Source: an uncultured Clostridium sp. (GTDB lineage Bacteria > Bacillota > Clostridia > TANB77 > CAG-508). From it: a stretch of DNA of 52,329 nucleotides. The stretch's first letter is position 1, and each line of letters opens with the position of its first letter. The DNA lies in contig USHX01000007.1 in assembly GCA_900554565.1 (NCBI GenBank), positions 1-52,329 on the forward strand, given 5' to 3'. The notes beneath the pieces were generated by a model. That model worked only from the letters and a program-made list of their open reading frames with translations. It searched no databases and had not been told where the DNA came from. The position numbers and the translations under genes are program-made. This document shows, piece by piece, positions 44,972 through 52,329 of the stretch.

Positions 44972-47746
44972 CTATTTTTTTATATTTCTTATCTCTCTTA
45001 ATGGTTTTGTTATTTTCCATGATTTAGAATTATATATTTTTCCTAACTCACTATTTAGTTTATCTATTTCTGCTCTTAGATTATTTATTTCTGCATCCTT
45101 TTGTGCTAAATCTATATTTTTTAAATTAACTGTATGGTCAGCTGTTAATTTTTCTATTTTCAGTTCTTTAACAGTCTTTACTTGTTTATGAATTTTCCAC
45201 ATAATCTCATTTCTTATGTTTTCTTGCAATCTGTTATCTAATTCTTCAAATAGATTTACCATTGATTCATCTATATTCAAAATATCATATAGTTCTTCTA
45301 TTGTTACATAAAATCTAATTTCTGGGAAATATTTTATTGCTCTATACAATATAAAGTTTATAGGCACTATTTCTTCTCTCCATTCTTGATCGTAGAAATA
45401 GAATTCATTATCTATAGTAAAACAGTTTTGAAATGTCATGTCCCATAATCCGTATTTCAAAAATGTCATTTTACTAATATCTTCTGGTTTATATTTTATA
45501 TTATATTTGTCAAAAACATTATTCTCAGAATCACATTTTTCCATTTTTTCAAATATTTCTTCTTTAAATTTCTTTATAAGTAATATTGCTTCTTCTTTTT
45601 GATTATTTTTGACTTTATCTAAAATTACTTTATCTAAGCTTTTTTCAGTTGTATATTTACTTATTATTTTTTCTTCATCATAAGAATCTAATGTGTTAAA
45701 GTTATTTCTTTTTAAAATATCAATATTTTCTTTTATTGTATTTAAATGCTGTTTACTTTTTTCATTATCATTATATTTATAGACATAATCTTGTTTCATT
45801 ATTGTTTTTATTCTATATTCTTCTTTTCTCATATTCGAAAATGAAACTAATTTTATTCCATTTTCTTCAGGTTCACCATTAAATATTTCTATAAAGAATG
45901 AATTTATAAGCATTTCTAAATATTTTATATCTTCTTTTAATAACTCTCTATATAAGTTATTTTGGTCATATAATTTTATTGTTTCGTTATCATTATAAAC
46001 AATATTTCTAGAAATTAGGTTTTCTCTAATTTGCTCTTCTGAAACAAAAATAGCATTTGGCAATTTGTAATCTGTTAGTGGATAATATGTTTTTTTATGT
46101 TCAAATCCTGCTTGCTCTATTTGTTTTGACAATTCTGATAAACTATATTGTTTATTAATAATATCTTCAACTGTTTCATTTTTGCTGTTTAATTTAGAGA
46201 GATTATCTACAGATAATTTGTTATTTGTTGCTAAAAGTATTTTTCCATTTGCTTTTAAATATTTTCTTAAATCTCCTAGTAACTCATGCAATTTTAAATT
46301 ACTCTTTTCTAAACCTATTAATGTTATATAGTCAAATTCTTCATTTATATCATCTAAACTATCTACAATTTCTAAGTTAGAAAATTTTTCATTTCTTTTT
46401 TCTATAGCTTCTTTCTTTTTTGTATTCTGTTCTAATGCTATTACTTTCTTAGCATGTTTGCACAATTCCCATGTAATTTCTCCAAAATTTGCACCAATTT
46501 CTAATATTGAGCATTCATTTTCAAATGGATACCAACTAATTATGTTTTTTCTTATTTCAGATAAAGCTAATATTACATCTAATCTACTGTCTTTTTTTAG
46601 TATATCTAAATATTCATTTTTTTGATATTGGCTGATATATTCTGCTATTTCTTTTTCAATTCCTTGTAACTTATTATTTTTTTCTATAACTTTTTTATCG
46701 AACTTATTTACATTTTCATTATTAAATTGTACAGAATTATCTTCTGGTTTAGTAATCTTATAGCCTTGTTTTAACAGCCATTTTTCTAATAATTTTATAT
46801 AATCTTCTTCTGTTTCTAGTTTTATACTAGTTGGATTCATTTTTTTCAGTCTCTTTCTATAATCTTCTGAGAATCGTGGTTTGTGTATTAATGAATGATA
46901 TATAAGTCCATAAAAATATTCTTCATCAGATATTGTATAAAATCCTTTTTCATTATATTTTCTATTTTTCATTATATCTTGTTCAAATTTATAGTAATAA
47001 TAGTCATCTCCAACATATCTTAAATCAAAATATGCATTTTTTCCTTCTACTTTTACTTTATAATGTACTCTATATTCTTCTTTAAATACTTTTTCTGCAT
47101 TTAAGACATATGCTGCATTTTGATATGAATCACACACTATATCTATATCATTGTGGTCATTTACATATATTTCATCTGGAAGATTTTCATAATTTCTTAT
47201 AATTGCATAATTTATGCAATTATTTAAAACATAAAACATTTCTTTAACAGAAGAAAAACCTTCTTGTCCTACTAAGTCTTGATTTAAATTTATTATTTCT
47301 TCTTTTTTACTTGTATCTATATTTTTTAAATAGTCTTCTATATTTTTTCCTAATAATAACGTTAAATCATGATTAGTTTCTACTTCAGAATTTGTTGCAT
47401 GTACTTTATGTCCGCCACCTGTTAATTCTCTATAATATGACTTTTTGTCAAACATATTTGTATTTACAATTTGTGGCCCTTTACTTGTTTGTCTTTCTTC
47501 ATATTTTGGATTGTCAACTCCTACTATTATTAGTAAAAATTCACCATTTCCACAATGTTGCTCTTTTCCAGAATTTTCTGGTAAATTAGTCCCGTAAAAT
47601 CTGGATAAATTATTTGAAAAATTTTCTTTATTCCATTTCATATTATATAAACCTAGAATTTCAAAATTTTTCTTTATATCTTCTAAAATTTCTTTTTCTT
47701 TCTCTCTGGCATTTTCCCATAATATAAATAAATGTGTCTCTCTCAT
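44972..47746 (-). CDS. Multidomain protein: nucleotidyltransferase-like, methyltransferase, kinase-like, coiled coil
   Basis: About 924 residues from the ATG at 47746, which follows GGAG; a TTG five codons earlier is open but poor. The N-terminal 140 residues (FILWENAREKEKEIL) are unrecognised. About 190-330 contain VNDHNDIDIVCD, a D-x-D pattern like nucleotidyltransferases. About 400-560 hold a class I methyltransferase (ILEIGANFGEITWELC). About 630-860 have WDMTFQNCF and FYFYDQEW, resembling the catalytic Asp-Asn and metal Asp of choline/aminoglycoside-type kinases. The C-terminal 60 residues are a coiled coil ending in KSWKITKPLREI. It lies next to wzt, so I infer capping or decoration of the polymer end. 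The stop codon is TAG. Confidence 0.6.
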   Translation of the reverse strand: MRETHLFILWENAREKEKEILEDIKKNFEILGLYNMKWNKENFSNNLSRFYGTNLPENSGKEQHCGNGEFLLIIVGVDNPKYEERQTSKGPQIVNTNMFDKKSYYRELTGGGHKVHATNSEVETNHDLTLLLGKNIEDYLKNIDTSKKEEIINLNQDLVGQEGFSSVKEMFYVLNNCINYAIIRNYENLPDEIYVNDHNDIDIVCDSYQNAAYVLNAEKVFKEEYRVHYKVKVEGKNAYFDLRYVGDDYYYYKFEQDIMKNRKYNEKGFYTISDEEYFYGLIYHSLIHKPRFSEDYRKRLKKMNPTSIKLETEEDYIKLLEKWLLKQGYKITKPEDNSVQFNNENVNKFDKKVIEKNNKLQGIEKEIAEYISQYQKNEYLDILKKDSRLDVILALSEIRKNIISWYPFENECSILEIGANFGEITWELCKHAKKVIALEQNTKKKEAIEKRNEKFSNLEIVDSLDDINEEFDYITLIGLEKSNLKLHELLGDLRKYLKANGKILLATNNKLSVDNLSKLNSKNETVEDIINKQYSLSELSKQIEQAGFEHKKTYYPLTDYKLPNAIFVSEEQIRENLISRNIVYNDNETIKLYDQNNLYRELLKEDIKYLEMLINSFFIEIFNGEPEENGIKLVSFSNMRKEEYRIKTIMKQDYVYKYNDNEKSKQHLNTIKENIDILKRNNFNTLDSYDEEKIISKYTTEKSLDKVILDKVKNNQKEEAILLIKKFKEEIFEKMEKCDSENNVFDKYNIKYKPEDISKMTFLKYGLWDMTFQNCFTIDNEFYFYDQEWREEIVPINFILYRAIKYFPEIRFYVTIEELYDILNIDESMVNLFEELDNRLQENIRNEIMWKIHKQVKTVKELKIEKLTADHTVNLKNIDLAQKDAEINNLRAEIDKLNSELGKIYNSKSWKITKPLREIRNIKK

Positions 47747-47767
47747 TTTTTCTCCAATCAAATATTT

Positions 47768-49093
47768 TTAATTTAATTCTGCAAATGTAACTTCTGTGTC
47801 TAAGTTATAATATCCAACAAATTTTTTATTTGACATTACTTCAAATATCATTAAGTCATAATTTCTATTTAATACTACAATTTCGCCATTATAATCATAT
47901 CTGCTGCAGCTTAATGATAATGTGTATTTACCTGGCGCTAGTTGAAATCTTTGTTTAAATTCGCAAATATATTCCTTTCCCTTTTCACATTTTCCTGTAT
48001 AATAATTTAAGAAATTTGTATTTGTTCCGCATATTTCTTTTCCAGAAAAATCTTTTATTGTCATTGAAAAGGTTGGGCATTCAACATCTTTATTAAATTT
48101 TGCTTTAAGTTTTACTGTTATTTCTTCTTGGCTATCAATTATAGCACTTGGTTCCCCTTTATAATTAAACATACCAAAGTCTATAATTTCCGCTTCTTTA
48201 TTTCCATATTGTATAACATCTGGATTTACAGTAAAATATTTTTTCCATTCTAGTTTGTCATCATTTATTCCTAGAATAGAATTTCTATTTTCTGTTTTTT
48301 CATTTTCTTTGCTTTCTTCTGTTTCTTCTTTTTCAAGCATACCTGCTATTAATTTTTTATATCTTTCAACACCTTCTTTTACTCCGCCATCAAATATTTT
48401 CTTTCCTTCACTCATTATTATTGTTCTATTACAGTTATTTAAAACATCATTAATGCTATGTGTTACGAAAATTATTGTTTTTCCTTGTTTTTTTAGTTGT
48501 TCAAACTTTTTGAAACATTTCAATTGAAATGCCATATCTCCAACTGATAAAACTTCATCTACTATTAGAATATCTGGATCAACATTTATAGCACAAGCAA
48601 AAGCAAGTCTTGCAAACATACCTGATGAATATGTTTTTACTGGTTGATATAAGTGCTCTCCAATATCAGCAAATTTAATTATCTCAGGCTTCCTTTTTTC
48701 TATTTCTTCCTTTGAAAGTCCCATGACTTGTCCATGTTGATATATGTTTTCTACTCCTGTTAAATCAGGGTTAAAAGCTGCCCCTAACTCTAGTAATGAA
48801 CTGATTTTTCCATTTATTTCTATATTTCCACTAGTTGGTATTACAACTCCTGTTATCATTTTTAGCAAAGTAGATTTTCCTGCACCATTTTTTCCAAGTA
48901 TTCCTAATACTTCTCCTTTTTTTAATTCTAATGAGAAATCTTTTAAAGCTTCAAATGTTCCATGTCTTTTTATTCCCGGTATTATTGTCTCTGCTAATCT
49001 ATCTATTTTTCTATTAAACATCTTATATTCTTTAGATAAATTTGTTATTTTGACCATAGTTACTTGTTCTTCATTTTGTTTTTCTTCACTCAC
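47768..49093 (-). CDS. wzt: Polysaccharide ABC transporter ATP-binding protein, Wzt type
   Basis: A 441-residue protein starting with GTG behind GGAGG. The N-terminal ATPase (about 12-250) has Walker A GKNGAGKST (67-75), signature YSSGMFARLAFA, Walker B ILIVDEVLSVGD and the switch His in FVTHSIND. The C-terminal extension (about 285-441) is beta-rich (MTIKDFSGKEICGTNT, FQLAPGKYTLSLSCS), as in Wzt proteins that bind the modified end of the polymer. With Wzm (50124-50915) it exports the lipid-linked glycan. An intervening GT2 gene separates the two subunits, which is unusual. Confidence 0.92.
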   Translation of the reverse strand: MSEEKQNEEQVTMVKITNLSKEYKMFNRKIDRLAETIIPGIKRHGTFEALKDFSLELKKGEVLGILGKNGAGKSTLLKMITGVVIPTSGNIEINGKISSLLELGAAFNPDLTGVENIYQHGQVMGLSKEEIEKRKPEIIKFADIGEHLYQPVKTYSSGMFARLAFACAINVDPDILIVDEVLSVGDMAFQLKCFKKFEQLKKQGKTIIFVTHSINDVLNNCNRTIIMSEGKKIFDGGVKEGVERYKKLIAGMLEKEETEESKENEKTENRNSILGINDDKLEWKKYFTVNPDVIQYGNKEAEIIDFGMFNYKGEPSAIIDSQEEITVKLKAKFNKDVECPTFSMTIKDFSGKEICGTNTNFLNYYTGKCEKGKEYICEFKQRFQLAPGKYTLSLSCSRYDYNGEIVVLNRNYDLMIFEVMSNKKFVGYYNLDTEVTFAELN

Positions 49094-49113
49094 TGGTTTT
49101 CCTCCTACTATAT

Positions 49114-50103
49114 TTATCTTTTTCTTAATAATTTTAATACTATATATCTTATCTTGAATAAGCCTTTTGCTATTATAGGCATATTCATAATAAGGAAATT
49201 TTCCATATAATATACAAAAGTTTCTGTTTTATATAATTCGTGAAAAACATTCCAATTTTTGAAATTAAAGTTTTTCTTGTTTTCAAGCATTTTGTAATAT
49301 TCATAAGCCTTACTATTTAATTTTTGCACATCTTCTGGAAATTTTTCATTATGTTTTACATATGTTCCAAAAACACCAAGCTTTACATTTATAAATAATT
49401 CTCTTACTTGTTCTATTTTCTTGAAACCATGTGAAATTTTATCTGTTCCAACTTGATTATTTCCATGTTGTCTATATTTTATATATGTTTCTGGCATATA
49501 TGCCACTTTTCCTTTTAATGCTATTATTAGTCCCATCCAATAATCATGTATAAGATACTTTGAATCTGTTGGTATTGGCACAATTTCTTTTATCCATTTT
49601 GCTTTTGATATCAATGTGCAACCTGTTACACAATTATATAAATAATTCACTTTATAACTATTGATATACTTTTTTATTTTTCTTTCTAATAACATATATT
49701 TATTAAAAGATTTATACATTGTGTTTAAGTTTTCATCTACAACTTCCAAATCTCCAAAAACTAAGTCAGCATTATTTTCTATTAATGTTTCATATGATTT
49801 TTCTACTTTTTCAGGTAACCATACATCATCTTGGTCTGATAACATGTATATATTATTTTTTACCTGTTTTAATAAGTATTCAAAATTCTTAATATATCCC
49901 TGATTTTTATCATGATAATGTACTTCTATTCTGTTGTCGTTTTCATATTGTTTTAAGATTTCTTTAGTTCTGTCTTTAGAGCAATCATCTGAAATCACTA
50001 GTCTTATATTTTTATATGTTTGATTTAATATACTCTCTATTTGCTCTTTTAAATATTTTTCACCATTATATGTTGCCATTAATATATCTATTTGTTCTTC
50101 CAT
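49114..50103 (-). CDS. GT2 glycosyltransferase
   Basis: A 329-residue protein. It begins EEQIDILMATYNGEKYLKEQ, then RLVISDDCSKDRT (about 35-47), and MLSDQDDVWLPEKV (about 91-104), the DQDD form of the DxD motif common in rhamnosyltransferases. HDYWMGLIIALKG marks the acceptor side. It is a paralogue of 51018-52001; both begin with almost the same 12 residues. It lies between wzm and wzt. Confidence 0.88.
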   Translation of the reverse strand: MEEQIDILMATYNGEKYLKEQIESILNQTYKNIRLVISDDCSKDRTKEILKQYENDNRIEVHYHDKNQGYIKNFEYLLKQVKNNIYMLSDQDDVWLPEKVEKSYETLIENNADLVFGDLEVVDENLNTMYKSFNKYMLLERKIKKYINSYKVNYLYNCVTGCTLISKAKWIKEIVPIPTDSKYLIHDYWMGLIIALKGKVAYMPETYIKYRQHGNNQVGTDKISHGFKKIEQVRELFINVKLGVFGTYVKHNEKFPEDVQKLNSKAYEYYKMLENKKNFNFKNWNVFHELYKTETFVYYMENFLIMNMPIIAKGLFKIRYIVLKLLRKR

Positions 50104-50123
50104 TTACAGTTCTTCTCCATTCA

Positions 50124-50915
50124 TTATAAAACATCTGCGAAATCTTTTTTGCTTTTCTTAAATATATAGTTTCCCCATATAAACATAAATGTTGTTATTA
50201 TCCAAAATACTATTGTATATATATAATGTCCTTCTGTTACTATATTACTAGATATAAATGCATCTCTAAATCCTGATACTAAATAATTAAATGGCATACA
50301 TTTCATTATTTTTAATATTGTTGGATGGTTTGATAACATTGATAAGTTCCAAACAACTGGTGTAAACCAGAAAAACAATTGCATTAGTATTCCTAGTAGT
50401 TGTGCAAAGTCTGGTACAAGTGTTGTTACAGCTGATGTGAATCTAGTAAATGATATCATAAATGCATATGCCGCAACTATAATATATATAACTTGTAAGA
50501 AGTTAGGTACATAGTTAAATAAACAACTTACAACTATTGCAACAACAAATAAAAACATTGCAACAAAGCTACTTGCAATTATAGAAATTATTGGTATTAT
50601 ATCCACTGGAAATACCACTTTTTTTACCAAATAACTATATGTTCGTATTGATGCACTAGCACTCATTACTGTGTCATTTATACATTGCCACATTGCCATT
50701 CCTGGTAAAAACCATACTACATATGGATCATTTCCAGCACTTCCTGTTTTTAATATATATTGAAATACAATTACATATGTTAGCATAAATACAAATGGTT
50801 GTAAAAATCCCCATATGCTTCCTAAACTAGTACTTGCAAATCTATTTCTAAAGTCATTTTTTCCTAACGAAAAAGCTAATTTTCTATTTTTAAATAATAT
50901 TTTTATAAATTCCAT
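50124..50915 (-). CDS. wzm: Polysaccharide ABC transporter permease, Wzm/TagG type
   Basis: A 263-residue ABC-2 permease with six membrane helices. The early amphipathic LGKNDFRNRFASTSLGSIWG and the first helix pair LQPFVFMLTYVIVFQYIL are typical of Wzm/TagG. MPFNYLVSGFRDAFI near the end is also a family feature. It forms the channel for export of the undecaprenyl-linked polymer together with Wzt. The ATG used has only a weak ribosome site; a strong GGAAGGAG serves an overlapping 15-codon frame (50890-50937). Confidence 0.9.
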   Translation of the reverse strand: MEFIKILFKNRKLAFSLGKNDFRNRFASTSLGSIWGFLQPFVFMLTYVIVFQYILKTGSAGNDPYVVWFLPGMAMWQCINDTVMSASASIRTYSYLVKKVVFPVDIIPIISIIASSFVAMFLFVVAIVVSCLFNYVPNFLQVIYIIVAAYAFMISFTRFTSAVTTLVPDFAQLLGILMQLFFWFTPVVWNLSMLSNHPTILKIMKCMPFNYLVSGFRDAFISSNIVTEGHYIYTIVFWIITTFMFIWGNYIFKKSKKDFADVL

Positions 50916-51017
50916 GTTTTCTTGCAGATTTCTGCATTCTCTCCTTCCGTTTTTTTATTTTTCATTTCACATTCTATATTGAATTCTTTTATTTGTCAAT
51001 CTAGGATTTTTTAAGCT

Positions 51018-52001
51018 TTATTGAAATTTAAAAACTAAATATCCTAATATAGGAAAATGAAAAATCATAATTTCTTTTATCATTTTTTTAAATAAGTTTT
51101 TTCCAGCAAAAAATTTAAAATATTTTATCAAATGAAAGTTAAAATATTTAGATTTTTCTAATTTTTCTAAGTATCTAACTAATTCATCAATAAACTTTTT
51201 ATTTTCTTGTTTAAAGTTATATTCTTGGCACATTTTTGCTCCATCTAAATATGCTTTGTCTATAACATTTTCTTTTCTATATTTTAAATATGATTTATAT
51301 GTGTTACCGTTTTTTTCCTTCCATTTTGTTACATTTTGCGCAAAACTTCTTCCACCAAATACATTAGTTCCGTGAAGTCTATATCCAAATAGTGGCGTTT
51401 CTATATATGTAAGGCCTTTTTGCTCATTTGCAATAAATCCTGCAAGCCAATCATGTGCCATTACGTTTTCTTTAAATGGTATCATTTTTTCTTTTACTTG
51501 TTTTGTAAATATTTGTGAGCATCCTATTCCTGCACATCTTGATATCGCTAATTTTCCTTTTGTATTTATCAATGGTACATTTTTGTATTTGAAATAATTT
51601 TCTTGTATTTTTTTATCTTCTTCATCTATTTGGTGTGAATTTACATACACTAAGTCCACATTTTCTTCTTTTAATTTTTTTAAGCTTTCTTCAATTTTGT
51701 TTTCATACCATATGTCATCATGGTCTGAAAACATTATATATTCTGCTGTTGATTTTTCTAGTAAAAATCCAAAGTTTTTTGTATATCCTAAATTTTTTTC
51801 CTGTATATATATTTCTATTCTTTCATCTTTTTCTTTATATTTTTTTAGTTCTTCTTGTACTTCTTTTTTATTTGAGTTGTCATCACTTATTATTAGTTTT
51901 ATATTTTTATATGTTTGGTTTAATATACTATCTATTTGCTTTTTTAGGTATTTTATATCACTGTTATATGTTGCCATTAGTATATCAATTTGTTCTTCCA
52001 T
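51018..52001 (-). CDS. GT2 glycosyltransferase
   Basis: A 327-residue protein, first gene of the polysaccharide operon. It begins EEQIDILMATYNSDIKYLKK, then KLIISDDNSNKKE, and MFSDHDDIWYENKI (about 92-105; DHDD form of the DxD motif). AHDWLAGFIANEQKG and TPLFGYRLHGTNVFGG match the C-terminal region of rhamnosyltransferase-like GT2 enzymes. It is a paralogue of 49114-50103. AAAGGAA precedes the ATG. Confidence 0.88.
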   Translation of the reverse strand: MEEQIDILMATYNSDIKYLKKQIDSILNQTYKNIKLIISDDNSNKKEVQEELKKYKEKDERIEIYIQEKNLGYTKNFGFLLEKSTAEYIMFSDHDDIWYENKIEESLKKLKEENVDLVYVNSHQIDEEDKKIQENYFKYKNVPLINTKGKLAISRCAGIGCSQIFTKQVKEKMIPFKENVMAHDWLAGFIANEQKGLTYIETPLFGYRLHGTNVFGGRSFAQNVTKWKEKNGNTYKSYLKYRKENVIDKAYLDGAKMCQEYNFKQENKKFIDELVRYLEKLEKSKYFNFHLIKYFKFFAGKNLFKKMIKEIMIFHFPILGYLVFKFQ

Positions 52002-52037
52002 TTTTTCTTTTTCCTTTTCTTGTTTTTTATGGTTTTG

Positions 52038-52046
52038 ATTATATCA
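52038..52046 (-). promoter_or_regulatory. Extended -10 promoter of the polysaccharide operon
   Basis: Minus strand TGATATAAT, an extended -10 box (TG-n-TATAAT), about 35 nt upstream of the first gene. No good -35 box lies at 17 nt (TAGCCT). Activity from this weak promoter may depend on a regulator. Confidence 0.45.
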
Positions 52047-52055
52047 TAATAATAC

Positions 52056-52084
52056 AAAAAAGGCTAGAAAATTCTAACCTTTTT
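52056..52084 (-). terminator. Terminator upstream of the polysaccharide operon
   Basis: AAAGGTTAGAA pairs with TTCTAGCCTTT (one mismatch) and is followed by six T on the minus strand. It insulates the operon from transcription out of rpmA. Confidence 0.7.
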
Positions 52085-52159
52085 ATATATAAAAACATAA
52101 TATTGTCTCTTCTACTTTAAAAAGTATTGAAAAACAAAGAAAAATACTTATTAACATAT

Positions 52160-52195
52160 AAAAAAACAGCTTTAATTTTTCTCTAATTAAAACTG
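52160..52195 (-). terminator. Terminator of the rpmA operon
   Basis: ACAG-TTTAATT pairs with AATTAAA-CTGT, followed by TTTTTTATAT on the minus strand, 12 nt past the rpmA stop. Confidence 0.7.
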
Positions 52196-52207
52196 TTCTT
52201 TATTTCA

Positions 52208-52329
52208 TTATTCTGCTACTGGGTAAACACTTACTTGTTTTTTGTCTCTACCTTTTCTTTCAAATTTAACTGTACCATCTACTAATGCATATAGTGTATC
52301 ATCACTACCTTTTCCAACATTAGTTCCTG
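52208..52329 (-). CDS. rpmA: Ribosomal protein L27, C-terminal part (cut by window edge)
   Basis: The visible 40 codons read GTNVGKGSDDTLYALVDG, then VKFERKGRDKKQVSVYPVAE and TAA, which is the L27 C-terminus. L27 sits at the peptidyl-transferase centre of the 50S subunit. The N-terminal half lies outside the window. In many Firmicutes obg follows rplU-rpmA; here obg is 35 kb away, coupled to trpS instead. Confidence 0.93.
   Translation of the reverse strand, partial: GTNVGKGSDDTLYALVDGTVKFERKGRDKKQVSVYPVAE

Noticed and set aside
1..52329. TGA read as Trp or Gly (alternative code 4 or 25)
   Set aside because: No in-frame TGA is seen inside any conserved gene, and Trp is coded by TGG throughout. 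TGA is merely unused.

Overview
The window comes from an AT-rich, low-GC Gram-positive bacterium, most likely an uncultured Clostridia-like Firmicute. The evidence is MreB, the radA-disA pair, SipW-type TasA/camelysin-like exported proteins, LAGC/LSAC lipoproteins, sigma-A promoters of TTGACA/TATAAT type, AAGGAGG ribosome binding sites and strong T-tailed terminators. Nearly all genes lie on the minus strand. The exception is the plus-strand tsaE-tsaB-rimI cluster.

Layout, left to right. 0.3-7.4 kb: a divergent SecF/SecD pair, an HD phosphohydrolase, four exported proteins of TasA/camelysin or Ig-like type, a TIGR04086-like membrane protein and a MerR regulator. 7.5-7.6 kb: tRNA-Gln and tRNA-His. 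7.8-14 kb: an anchored cyclophilin, disA, radA, a small unknown protein, mtaB and mreB. 14.4-16 kb: tsaE, tsaB, rimI. 16-20.4 kb: obg, trpS and a GH13 glycosidase. 20.5-25.5 kb: rmlDACB followed by gtrA/gtrB-type genes. 25.6-34.4 kb: an operon with three cell-wall hydrolases (M14 peptidase, GH25 lysozyme, GH73-like glucosaminidase), each carrying five copies of the same Ig-like repeat. 34.5-52 kb: a long polysaccharide operon with Wzm/Wzt ABC export, many GT2 enzymes and large membrane proteins. It presumably uses the dTDP-rhamnose made by the rml genes. The right edge holds the end of rpmA.

The most striking observation concerns decoding. Four housekeeping or regulatory genes (merR, radA, mtaB, obg) are each split by an apparent single-base +1 shift, and radA has two such sites. 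At all five sites the zero-frame codon is CGG. Skipping its C gives GGN (Gly) and restores a full-length, family-typical protein. I searched every gene in the window by eye and found CGG in frame nowhere else, although about fifty CGG triplets occur out of frame. CGA, CGC and CGT are used normally. I infer that CGG is unassigned, or very poorly decoded, and acts as a +1 frameshift signal (CGG-N read as Gly). In addition, none of the 47 genes ends in TGA: 33 end in TAA and 14 in TAG. Both points need whole-genome tRNA, prfB and codon data, and proteomics, to settle.
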